DNA of 8,540 bases from positions 1-8,540 of the forward strand of contig CAAGML010000060.1 of NCBI GenBank assembly GCA_900771035.1. Reading direction: 5' to 3'. This stretch comes from Bacteroidales bacterium. Lineage in GTDB: Bacteria; Bacteroidota; Bacteroidia; Bacteroidales; Paludibacteraceae. The position numbers and the translations under genes were made by a program. Within the stretch, counting starts at the first letter, position 1; each line of letters starts with the position of its first letter. The notes under the pieces are model-generated. The model made no database searches. It saw only the letters and a list, made by a program, of their open reading frames with translations, and was not told the DNA's origin. Below are positions 1-6,721 of the stretch, piece after piece.

Positions 1-28
1 CTTTCAAAACATTATATACTAACTTGTT

Positions 29-49
29 AACTGTCAAAAAACAGTTTTT
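29..49 (+). terminator. Weak terminator-like hairpin
   Basis: AACTGT (29-34) and ACAGTT (41-46) can pair around a 6-base loop, and the second arm runs into a T-run ending at 49. On the plus strand this resembles a short intrinsic terminator, perhaps for a gene lying left of the window. The 6-bp stem is AT-rich and weak, and a further ACAGTT follows at 55-60, so this may be chance. Confidence 0.22.
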
Positions 50-269
50 CCCGAACAGTTATTTTTCTTGTGTACCCTCAGCTGTCTGAATACCTTATTG
101 AATGATGCGTTTACAAGCCATAGGAATGGTTGACTATCTTGTCTGATGCCTATAGTCTCAAAAATAAGAGGATGGGAATACCGTATTGGTAATGACTTGT
201 TACCTAGGGGTTACACCATAGGCTGATTTATGTAGGGCCTTTAATAAAATCGGCTGCACTCAGCATAAC

Positions 270-303
270 CGAAGCAAGCTTCGTTTCTGCTTTCGCTTGC
301 TCG
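270..303. repeat. Intergenic inverted repeat
   Basis: CGAAGCAAGC (270-279) is the reverse complement of GCTTGC-TCG (295-303) with one base missing. A shorter alternative hairpin, CGAAGC/GCTTCG, occupies 270-283 with a 2-base loop. On the plus strand the distal arm is followed by ATTTTTC, so a terminator role is possible, but the loop of about 15 bases is long. The surrounding GC-richer wording (about 250-330) contrasts with the AT-rich neighbourhood and reads like a dispersed intergenic repeat. That last point is an impression that needs a genome comparison. Confidence 0.4.
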
Positions 304-558
304 ATTTTTCAGCGCTTTGAGTTTGCGTGCAAAGTCATCCACACGAAACGTTATAGAGCCATAATTTCACCTGAAAAGTTTGTGGGTAGGTTTTGCCCTT
401 CGGACAAAATGTTGGCAATTGATATAATTGATATTGGGCCACGATACTACAAACCAAAAGTCGTACATTTGTCGTAGCCCTGACAGAAGATAAACCAACC
501 TGAAAAAAAAATTTCACCCCTCACCTGAAAATAATCGCATTTTCACGTCAAAAAATCA

Positions 559-681
559 TCATAATTTGGCATATAAGGGTGAGGGCGCAAAACCAACCGC
601 CATCACCAAAACAAAACATCCCGATATGAAAAAAACCATCATAATACACGCCACCAACACCATCTCCGACCTCCCCGTCAT
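559..681 (-). CDS. Possible 40-aa hydrophobic peptide downstream of rodA
   Basis: A 40-codon ORF begins 15 bases beyond the rodA stop and reads in the same direction. The peptide starts MTGRSEM and is dominated by a hydrophobic stretch, VLVACIMMVFFISGC at about residues 8-22. It ends in a second hydrophobic patch and APSPLYAKL. The ISGC tetrad (about residues 19-22) resembles a lipobox, the lipid-attachment site of bacterial lipoproteins. Only 18 residues would follow that cysteine, however, so it could be a truncated lipoprotein start, a small membrane peptide or chance. The codons preceding the ATG in frame include a stop, so it cannot extend upstream. I do not recognise a family. Confidence 0.2.
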   Translation of the reverse strand: MTGRSEMVLVACIMMVFFISGCFVLVMAVGFAPSPLYAKL

Positions 682-696
682 ATTTTCTCAGCCATT

Positions 697-2184
697 TCAA
701 ATACTGACGAAGGTGTCAAGTTTGCCTTTGAGACGTTCCTCACGTTTTGTGTCGAGTTTGAGGAGGACGGCAAGCATGAATGTGAAGCCGAGGAAAGACG
801 AGCCACCGTAACTGATGAAAGGAAGGGGAATACCTATGACCGGCATGACACCAATGACCATGCCTATGTTGACAATGAAGTGAAACGCAAAGATGCCTAA
901 TACCCCATAGGCGTACGCTCGGACAAAATGAGACTCGGCACGCTCAGCCATGACCTTTATACGCCACATGAGCAGAGTATAGACAGAGATGAGGAAAAAC
1001 GAGCCGAGAAATCCCCACTCCTCGCCTACGGTGCAGAAAATAAAGTCGGTGTGTTGTTCGGGAACATATTTGAGGCGGGTCTGTGTGCCATTGAGGTAAC
1101 CTTTGCCGAAGACACGGCCGGAACCTATGGCGATGGCAGCCTGACGTGTGTTGTAGCCCACACCTTTAGGGTCGTCAATCATACCGAGAACCACCTTAAT
1201 GCGCTTCTGCTGGTGCGGCTGAAGGATGGAAGAGAAAATATAGCCGGAAGAAAAGGCATAACTGGTGGATAGGAAAACAAAAAGGGCTATGAGCCAATAC
1301 GCACGGCGCCATCTGAGGAATGAGAGGACGAGCAGATAAATGGCAGAGGCAATGTTAATGGCGAGAAGGACATAGACAATATTGACATAAACGAGGAAGA
1401 GATTGACCAACAGCGACACCAGCAAAAAGAAGATAAGGGCACCAGTAAGAATCAAGGCATTGAATGTGTCACGGCGGAAATGAATAAGGAATACTATCTG
1501 AACGATAAAGATAATGATAAGCGCATAGCAGAGACCTGCCTGCACGCCGTCAATGTCCAGGAAAATGTCACCGCTGAACTTGACTGTGACAACGAAAAGC
1601 AGCACGGCAAGAAAAGCGAGGAGGGGAACCAATCCGCTCATACCTTCACGGTAGAGAAGGAGGATAAAAGAGGCAAAGACAAGGGCAGTGCCTGTCTCCT
1701 TCTGAAGAATGATGACAAGCATCGGAAGAAGAATCAAGGCTATGACGAAAAGATAGTCACGGAATTTGTGTAGCATAAATTCCTGACGACCGACATAACC
1801 AGCAACGGCAAGGGCGGTTACGAATTTGGAAAACTCAGCCGGCTGAATGCTGAAAGCACCAAAGGAGAGCCAGGAACGTGAGCCATTGATGTCATGCGAA
1901 AGGAAGATGGTGGCAATCAAAATCAGAATCATGGCACCATATAGAAGAAAAGCAAACTGACTGAAAAAATTATCGTCGAAGAAAAGTACCACAATCGCAA
2001 CGACAATGCTGATGGACACCCAAAGAATCTGCATACCTGAGCGACAGGAGATGTCGAAGATGGAGGCTTGATCGGTAGTGATGCTGGCACTGTAGATGTT
2101 CATACAACCAAAAATAACCAACAGCAGATAAAAAACCACCGTCAGTTTGTCCAGATATTTAAGTGCATTGAAATCCCGGGCCAT
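697..2184 (-). CDS. rodA: RodA, SEDS-family peptidoglycan glycosyltransferase
   Basis: RodA is a multi-pass inner-membrane enzyme that polymerises lipid II into glycan strands in the elongasome, working with PBP2. The 495-aa protein carries SEDS signatures in order: GSRSW (101-105), QPAEFSK (114-120), QKETGTAL (161-168), PEQHTDFIF (375-383) and PLPFISYGGSS (453-463). D380 in the PEQHTDF loop matches by motif the essential aspartate of characterised RodA proteins. About 160 residues separate QKETGTAL from QQKRI (325-329), which is longer than I expect for the roughly 370-aa E. coli protein. The extra part is strongly hydrophobic and would add about two to four membrane segments; this may be usual in Bacteroidetes. 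The ATG lies 6 bases after the PBP2 stop, so the two are very likely co-transcribed. There is no Shine-Dalgarno sequence. It is the last confident gene of the unit. Confidence 0.95.
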   Translation of the reverse strand: MARDFNALKYLDKLTVVFYLLLVIFGCMNIYSASITTDQASIFDISCRSGMQILWVSISIVVAIVVLFFDDNFFSQFAFLLYGAMILILIATIFLSHDINGSRSWLSFGAFSIQPAEFSKFVTALAVAGYVGRQEFMLHKFRDYLFVIALILLPMLVIILQKETGTALVFASFILLLYREGMSGLVPLLAFLAVLLFVVTVKFSGDIFLDIDGVQAGLCYALIIIFIVQIVFLIHFRRDTFNALILTGALIFFLLVSLLVNLFLVYVNIVYVLLAINIASAIYLLVLSFLRWRRAYWLIALFVFLSTSYAFSSGYIFSSILQPHQQKRIKVVLGMIDDPKGVGYNTRQAAIAIGSGRVFGKGYLNGTQTRLKYVPEQHTDFIFCTVGEEWGFLGSFFLISVYTLLMWRIKVMAERAESHFVRAYAYGVLGIFAFHFIVNIGMVIGVMPVIGIPLPFISYGGSSFLGFTFMLAVLLKLDTKREERLKGKLDTFVSI

Positions 2185-2190
2185 TCTTAG

Positions 2191-4077
2191 TTATTTGAGA
2201 GAGTTTATATAATCGTCAAACTGTTTGACACGTATATCCTTAACCGTAGAGGAGATGTCATCGTAAAGTTCCTGCCGGGAACAAGTCCCGGTCAGATATT
2301 TTTCGATGCAGAGCGAGGCAATAGGATTTGCCCATGTTGCGCCAAAGCCTGCATTCTCAATCACGACAGCAATGACAATCTGGGGATTATCGTACGGTGC
2401 ATAACCGACAAAGATGGAGTGGTCATCGCCGTGAGAGTTCTGGACTGTACCTGTCTTTCCACACATCTCTATGCCGGGAATCTGATAATGACGACCTGTT
2501 CCGAAATTACATACACGCCACATACCCTCCTGAACTATCGGGAAATAGCGGCTGTCAACATTGCACTGGTGACGACGGGCAAGCATAGAATCATTCTTGT
2601 TGATATGCGGAGTGATGAACCATCCGGAATTAGCCACGCAGACGATGGCGTTGGCAAGCTGTATTGGCGTAACCTCAACCTCACCCTGACCTATGGAGTT
2701 GGAGCGTACGGTGAGGGCACGCCAGCCTTTCGGTCCATAAATCCTGTTATATGTGCGTTCAGAACCTATGGCACCATCCTTGAGGCCGGGAATGTCAGAG
2801 TCAGAAAATGCAAAGCCAAGCCCGAAACTCATCATATCGTCACGCCAACGGTTATAGTTCCTGTGAAAAATCTCATGGCTGAAACGATGGTTGACATAAC
2901 AGTCTTTCTCAATCGTAGCTTTGTAGGCAAGCCAGAAATAGGGATTACAGCTCTGCTCTATGGCATTGAGCAGCGAGACAGGAGAACCATGGAAGTGTGT
3001 GCATTTGATAGGAGAAGAGGAAGGACCGCTACATGGGAAACATGTATTGGCGGTGATGCCGCCCTCCTGCTGGCAGACAAGGGCTTGAAGAAGTTTGAAT
3101 GTGGAGCCAGGTGAGTAACGCCCCTGTATGGCACGGTTAAGAAGAGGACGTGTTTTCTCGTTGATAAGAACCGGATAATAAGTGCCGCGTTTGCGTCCGA
3201 CAAGGTATTCGGGATTCCAGGAAGGGTTGGAGGCAAGGACGAGAACCTCGCCTGTGGAAGGTTCGATAGCGACAACGCTGCCACGCTTGCCGTTAAGGAG
3301 TTTCTCGGCAAACATCTGAAGGTCAATGTCTATAGTCGTGATGAGATCTTTGCCAGGAACGGCAGATTTGTCCTCCTTGCCATCCTTATAACGTCCCTGA
3401 ATACGGCCACGCGCATCTCGCAGAAGAATCTCCTCACCGTTCATGCCTCGGAGTTCTTTCTCGTAGGCATACTCAATGCCTGTGACACCTTTATAATCGC
3501 CAAGATGATAGAAATCGTCCTCCGCAAGTTGTTCATGATTGACCTCGCCAATAGAGCCAAGTATGTGGGCAGCTGATGGATAATTATAGTTGCGGAGGGT
3601 ACGCGACTGAATGGCAAAACCACGGAACTTGCGTATCTGCTCAGACACACGCGCATAATCCTCGGGTGAAAGCTGTGTCATGAAACGTTGAGGCGTGAGA
3701 GGCGAGTAACCAGGATTATGCCCATAATTTTTGACATTCTCGAAACGCTGTTCAATCTGTTGCCGTGTCTCACCGAGCATTGAGCAAAGCGCATCTGTGT
3801 CGATAGGAGTGCCGTTTTTGGCAAGATCGTCAAGAACCTTCATCGTGATGAGAAGGTCGTATGTTTTCTGATTATAGACAAGGATTTTGCCGTTGCGGTC
3901 TTTGATTGCGCCACGTGGGGCATAGACAACCTTGTGATAAAATGCGTTACCTTCGGCAATGTCAACGTATTCTCCGGAGAACTGCATAACGCCTATTTTG
4001 ACGAGATAGACCACGGCTATCAAAATCAAAATGGACATAATGACATCACCTCTATTTTTGTTCTCATCGGATTTCAT
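2191..4077 (-). CDS. mrdA: Penicillin-binding protein 2, elongasome transpeptidase
   Basis: This class B PBP crosslinks peptidoglycan stem peptides during side-wall growth and is the partner of RodA. The 628-aa protein has a short cytoplasmic tail, one membrane anchor (about 12-31), and then the class B dimerisation region with the conserved APRGAIKDRNG (53-63). The transpeptidase domain holds all three active-site motifs: STFK (325-328, nucleophile S325 and base K328), SCN (376-378) and KTGT (541-544). A CFPCSG sequence (346-351) is cysteine-rich and may form a disulphide in the periplasm. The length is normal for PBP2. The first ATG (4077) is preferred because it gives the usual short charged tail; the next Met is residue 14. 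It starts 23 bases after the mreD stop. Beta-lactams such as mecillinam act on this enzyme class. Confidence 0.96.
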   Translation of the reverse strand: MKSDENKNRGDVIMSILILIAVVYLVKIGVMQFSGEYVDIAEGNAFYHKVVYAPRGAIKDRNGKILVYNQKTYDLLITMKVLDDLAKNGTPIDTDALCSMLGETRQQIEQRFENVKNYGHNPGYSPLTPQRFMTQLSPEDYARVSEQIRKFRGFAIQSRTLRNYNYPSAAHILGSIGEVNHEQLAEDDFYHLGDYKGVTGIEYAYEKELRGMNGEEILLRDARGRIQGRYKDGKEDKSAVPGKDLITTIDIDLQMFAEKLLNGKRGSVVAIEPSTGEVLVLASNPSWNPEYLVGRKRGTYYPVLINEKTRPLLNRAIQGRYSPGSTFKLLQALVCQQEGGITANTCFPCSGPSSSPIKCTHFHGSPVSLLNAIEQSCNPYFWLAYKATIEKDCYVNHRFSHEIFHRNYNRWRDDMMSFGLGFAFSDSDIPGLKDGAIGSERTYNRIYGPKGWRALTVRSNSIGQGEVEVTPIQLANAIVCVANSGWFITPHINKNDSMLARRHQCNVDSRYFPIVQEGMWRVCNFGTGRHYQIPGIEMCGKTGTVQNSHGDDHSIFVGYAPYDNPQIVIAVVIENAGFGATWANPIASLCIEKYLTGTCSRQELYDDISSTVKDIRVKQFDDYINSLK

Positions 4078-4100
4078 TTGACAATGAGATATTTATGTTA

Positions 4101-4592
4101 TCATTTCCTGATTTTCTCGACAACATAGACAACAAGGAAAGTGAGAAGGGAACTGACTATGGTTTTGGCGACTATCCAAAGGATAAGAGAGAGGTCGGAA
4201 GCTTCAATGAGGAAAAGCAGAAAATGGTGAAGGACAATCATCACGGCGGCATATTTTATGAAATCAGCGTTCATAAATGCAAGCGACGGACGTGATTTGT
4301 CGAGTTGTTCAGGTTTTGCAATCAAACTGTATATAAATGTCTGGACGTAACCGAGTACTGTGGTGGCTATCGTGTGTATTCCCCAAGTGTTGGAGAAAGC
4401 ATCGACCATCAGACCAAGGACGAATGCCATAATAACAGAGGCGAGATGACTCTGATTATTAGGGAAAACGATGACTAAATAGATGTAAACAAACGGGTTG
4501 ATGACGTATGCGAGGTTAATGTGATTGAAGAATACGACCTGCAACAAGACCAAACCGACTAACCATAATATTTGTTCCCCAATATTTCGCAT
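4101..4592 (-). CDS. mreD: MreD, membrane component of the elongasome
   Basis: MreD is a small multi-pass inner-membrane protein that joins MreC and the PBP2/RodA pair. The 163-aa product is almost wholly hydrophobic, with about five membrane segments: near 7-23, 28-44, 50-64, 73-92 and 113-157, the last probably two. The family hallmark GLMVDAFSNTWG is at 60-71, containing the G-x-x-x-D pattern typical of MreD. I chose the ATG at 4592. A TTG three codons upstream (4601) would add only MWI, and the ATG gives the usual MreD N-terminus. The gap to the mreC stop is 15 bases, with no Shine-Dalgarno sequence. MreD sequences are poorly conserved, so the call rests on hydrophobicity, length, this motif and the position between mreC and mrdA. 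Confidence 0.9.
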   Translation of the reverse strand: MRNIGEQILWLVGLVLLQVVFFNHINLAYVINPFVYIYLVIVFPNNQSHLASVIMAFVLGLMVDAFSNTWGIHTIATTVLGYVQTFIYSLIAKPEQLDKSRPSLAFMNADFIKYAAVMIVLHHFLLFLIEASDLSLILWIVAKTIVSSLLTFLVVYVVEKIRK

Positions 4593-4607
4593 AATCCACA
4601 ATGTTTG

Positions 4608-5459
4608 TTATTCTTCGGGTTTTGCAATCTCAGACTCCATTTCCTGAACCAAAGTGTTATACTCCTCTTTAGTACGGTTACGGACAACGGCAACATAACG
4701 CACTGCACCATAGTCAATGGCAAGATTGACTGTCACACGGCTGAAGTCCTCAGCATTCTTATCTTTCTGGTTGCTGACACGACCGATTAGGACATTTTCG
4801 GGGAAAATGGAGGAGAAAGAGGAGGTGCAGATGCTGTCGCCAGGCTGAGGACGAACGTGGGAAGGTATTTCGTTGAGAGAGACACGGTCCTTACGACCGC
4901 CCTGCCATGCAATCAAACCAAGTTGCTCGTTGTTCTTAATTTTGGCACTAACCTGCACAGTGGTGTTGATAAGCGGAAGCACAACAGCATAATGAGGGGC
5001 AACATTGCCGACAACACCATAGGCGCAACCATTGGCAACCACGCCCATATCCTCGATTATGCCATCAGCGGAGCCACGGTTGATGATTACATAGTTGCGT
5101 GTGCCGTTTATGGACTGGAAGATGATACGTGCGGGAATGTAATTAACATTGACCGAAGGAAAAGCATTGACCACAGAGTCGCAACGGAGACTGTCAAAGA
5201 CGGCACGGAGAGCGGTCAGCTCCTCATTCAGTCTGGCATTGTCCTCGGAGAGCGTGCGGTTTGTCTCACGAAGACAAAAATAACCGGCTACGTCAGAACC
5301 CACAGTAGCAAGATAAGACTGGATAGTGAAAGTGTTGCGTGCGATAACGGTACGAGAGAAATCGTTGCTATTGTATAAAAGCACAACTGCCACCATCTCC
5401 AGAATAATGAAGACAATGGTAGCAATGTGCTTATATAAAAAATCGAATAAGAGTTTCAC
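4608..5459 (-). CDS. mreC: MreC, periplasmic scaffold of the elongasome
   Basis: MreC spans the inner membrane once and its periplasmic part activates PBP2 and RodA. The 283-aa protein shows a short basic N-terminus (MKLLFDFLYKH), a membrane helix (about 11-29), a coiled coil rich in Glu, Leu and Arg (about 63-92), and the double beta-barrel domain. That domain includes NYVIINRGSADGI (122-134) and GVVANGCAYGVVGNV (139-153). The length is normal for the family. The start is a GTG at 5459; MKLLFDFL matches the expected MreC N-terminus and no better start exists. The base before this GTG is the last base of the inserted repeat at 5460-5655, so the whole immediate leader comes from that element. 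If the element duplicated TTAA on insertion, the original mreB-mreC gap was about 31 bases (TTAA included). The leader can pair with the distal terminal repeat, which may limit MreC translation. Confidence 0.94.
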   Translation of the reverse strand: MKLLFDFLYKHIATIVFIILEMVAVVLLYNSNDFSRTVIARNTFTIQSYLATVGSDVAGYFCLRETNRTLSEDNARLNEELTALRAVFDSLRCDSVVNAFPSVNVNYIPARIIFQSINGTRNYVIINRGSADGIIEDMGVVANGCAYGVVGNVAPHYAVVLPLINTTVQVSAKIKNNEQLGLIAWQGGRKDRVSLNEIPSHVRPQPGDSICTSSFSSIFPENVLIGRVSNQKDKNAEDFSRVTVNLAIDYGAVRYVAVVRNRTKEEYNTLVQEMESEIAKPEE

Positions 5460-5481
5460 TTAAGGGTGGTTCTATTAATTA
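5460..5481 (+). repeat. Left terminal inverted repeat, copy 1
   Basis: This is the exact reverse complement of 5634-5655 over all 22 bases and is identical to the left repeat of copy 2 (8319-8340). The outermost bases are TTAA and the flanking base at 5459 does not extend the pairing, so the boundary is sharp. Confidence 0.9.
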
Positions 5482-5564
5482 TGTTTGTATGTTATATAAG
5501 AGGATGTTCCATAATTGGACGCTTTTGAATTTATTTTTACATCTTGCTGCTTGTCAGTCGGTCA

Positions 5565-5578
5565 CAATGCCCGCATTG
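5565..5578. other. Apical hairpin of copy 1
   Basis: CAATGC and GCATTG pair perfectly around a CC loop at the centre of the element. In copy 2 the closing pair next to the loop changes from C-G to T-A with both partners altered, so pairing is kept. Confidence 0.7.
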
Positions 5579-5633
5579 CTCCCTTCTTCCGCACAGCAAC
5601 CTGCTAAAAATAAACTTCAAAATCGTCTCAACC

Positions 5634-5655
5634 TAATTAATAGAACCACCCTTAA
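5634..5655 (-). repeat. Right terminal inverted repeat, copy 1
   Basis: This is the exact reverse complement of 5460-5481. It lies 31 bases beyond the mreB stop codon (5687-5689). The equivalent repeat in copy 2 carries two substitutions, at 8505 and 8506. Confidence 0.9.
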
Positions 5656-5686
5656 CCAAATAATTATCGTCAGTTCACGTAGGAAA

Positions 5687-6712
5687 TCACTGTTTCTGAA
5701 GGAAGCGGAACCGGTCAATATTGTTAAGAGCCTGACATGTGCCACGGGCAACGGCACGAAGCGGGTCTTCTGCAACCTTGAACTCAATTTGCACTTTCTC
5801 TGTGAAACGACGGGCAAGGCCATGAAGGAGAGCGCCACCGCCAGAGAGCCAGACACCGTTCTTCATAAGGTCGGAATAGAGTTCAGGCGGAGTATCCTCA
5901 AGTGCAGCCATAATGGCACTCTCAAGTTTGACGAGAGACTTGTCAAGGCAATGCGCAATCTCTTGGTACGACACAGGGACAGTCATAGGAAGAGAGGTGA
6001 TACGGTTGGAACCCTGTACGCTGATGTCATCCGGAGCGTCTTCGCCAAGTTCCGGAAGTGCGGCACCAACGGTCTTCTTAATGATTTCAGCAGTAGGTTC
6101 GCCAATCTTGAGATTATGCTGGCGGAACATATATTCAAGAATATCTTCGGTGAAGGCATTTCCTGCCACACGGATAGACTTGTCGGCAACTATACCGCCG
6201 AGCGAGATGACGGCAATCTCGGTGGTGCCTCCGCCGATGTCAACGACCATATTGCCTTCCGGTTTCTCTATATCAAGTCCAATACCGAGAGCAGCTGCCA
6301 TTGGTTCAGGGATAAGATAGACCTCACGGCCACCAGCATGTTCGCTTGAGTCGCGCACGGCACGCATCTCAACCTCGGTTGCGCCGGAAGGAATGCCGAC
6401 AACCATGCGAAGTGAAGGAGTGACGACACGACGAGCATGGGGAATGAGGTCAATCATACCACGAATCATCAATTCGGCAGCCTGAAAATCAGCGATAACA
6501 CCATCACGGAGAGGACGGATGGTCTTTATGTTCTTAGGAGTACGACCCTCCATCAGAGCTGCCTGTTTGCCGATTGCCTCCAGTTTGTTGGTCATGACAT
6601 CTATAGCGACGATGGAAGGCTGGTCAACCACCATTTTGCCTTTATAGGTGATAATGGTGTTGGCGGTTCCAAGGTCAACAGCAATGTCTTCTGTAAATGA
6701 AAATAAGTTCAT
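5687..6712 (-). CDS. mreB: MreB, actin-like cell-shape filament protein
   Basis: MreB forms membrane-bound, nucleotide-driven filaments that orient the wall-elongation machinery along the cell's short axis. The 341-aa protein is of standard length and shows the actin-fold nucleotide motifs in order: phosphate 1 DLGTANT (13-19), the connect/hinge region GVIADF (71-76), EPMAAALG (136-143), phosphate 2 DIGGGTTE (158-165) and the adenosine motif LSGGGALL (289-296). The N-terminus MNLFSFTEDIAVD is short, without the longer basic amphipathic helix seen in E. coli. The ATG at 6712 sits 9 bases after the flippase stop, implying co-transcription, and there is no Shine-Dalgarno sequence. The gene ends intact, RFLQKQ then TGA, before the inserted element, so the coding region is undamaged. 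Confidence 0.97.
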   Translation of the reverse strand: MNLFSFTEDIAVDLGTANTIITYKGKMVVDQPSIVAIDVMTNKLEAIGKQAALMEGRTPKNIKTIRPLRDGVIADFQAAELMIRGMIDLIPHARRVVTPSLRMVVGIPSGATEVEMRAVRDSSEHAGGREVYLIPEPMAAALGIGLDIEKPEGNMVVDIGGGTTEIAVISLGGIVADKSIRVAGNAFTEDILEYMFRQHNLKIGEPTAEIIKKTVGAALPELGEDAPDDISVQGSNRITSLPMTVPVSYQEIAHCLDKSLVKLESAIMAALEDTPPELYSDLMKNGVWLSGGGALLHGLARRFTEKVQIEFKVAEDPLRAVARGTCQALNNIDRFRFLQKQ

Positions 6713-6721
6713 ATTGTCAGT

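Larger units (their letters stand above)
1..696. other. Gene-poor flank downstream of rodA
   Basis: No open reading frame here looks like a recognisable protein on either strand. The stretch holds a small hairpin near 29-49, an inverted repeat at 270-303, an 11-base direct repeat (TCACCTGAAAA at 367-377 and 521-531), an A9 run near 502-510, and one doubtful 40-codon minus-strand ORF at 559-681. No GC-rich hairpin followed by a T-run lies just beyond the rodA stop on the minus strand, so I cannot point to the operon terminator. No tRNA or rRNA was recognised. Confidence 0.6.
5460..5655. mobile_element. MITE-like palindromic element, copy 1 (between mreB and mreC)
   Basis: This 196-bp sequence has perfect 22-bp terminal inverted repeats (5460-5481 and 5634-5655) beginning TTAAGGGTGGTTCTATT. 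Inside, 5515-5539 pairs with 5605-5631 apart from two single-base bulges and one mismatch, TTGCTG (5544-5549) pairs with CAGCAA (5594-5599), and a hairpin forms the apex (5565-5578). The whole therefore folds as one imperfect palindrome. It matches copy 2 at 127 of 135 bases across 5521-5655, plus all 22 bases of the left repeat. It encodes no credible protein. TTAA at both ends may be a duplicated target site, since no other flanking duplication is visible. The left end abuts the mreC start codon. A non-autonomous transposon is the best reading; a REP-like structured repeat is the alternative. Confidence 0.8.

Noticed and set aside
464..471. TACATTTG as a plus-strand -7 promoter box
   Set aside because: The nearest TTG is 27 bases upstream, too far, and no plausible gene follows on that strand before the antisense of rodA.
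496..530. TTTTCA...TGAAA with a T-run on the minus strand as the terminator of the rodA operon
   Set aside because: The possible stem is about 5 bp of A-T pairs with a GC-rich unpaired loop, which would not be a stable terminator.
2419..3114. 231-codon plus-strand reading frame opposite PBP2
   Set aside because: It is the shadow of mrdA, whose catalytic motifs are all in the minus-strand frame; the plus-strand product resembles no family.
4599..4601. TTG as the mreD start
   Set aside because: It adds only three residues, and the ATG at 4592 gives the expected MreD N-terminus.
5480..5487. TATGTTTG, a perfect match to the Bacteroidetes -7 box, on the plus strand inside element copy 1
   Set aside because: There is no TTG box about 20 bases upstream, it points against the operon, and the equivalent site in copy 2 (TATGTTTA) is not conserved.
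5431..5499. Matches between the variable segment and the host flank: TTATATAA at 5431-5438 and 5492-5499 in copy 1; GATTATTATT (8304-8313) against GATTACTATT (8352-8361) in copy 2
   Set aside because: This would be exciting as a guide-like target match, but the words are short and AT-rich, the distances to the element differ, and one has a mismatch. Chance is sufficient without more copies.
5489..6349. Long plus-strand reading frame starting in element copy 1 and running opposite mreB, with a related frame at 8277-8519
   Set aside because: Most of it is the antisense of mreB. Within the elements, seven of the eight substitutions between copies fall at first or second codon positions and change residues, the opposite of what a selected protein shows.
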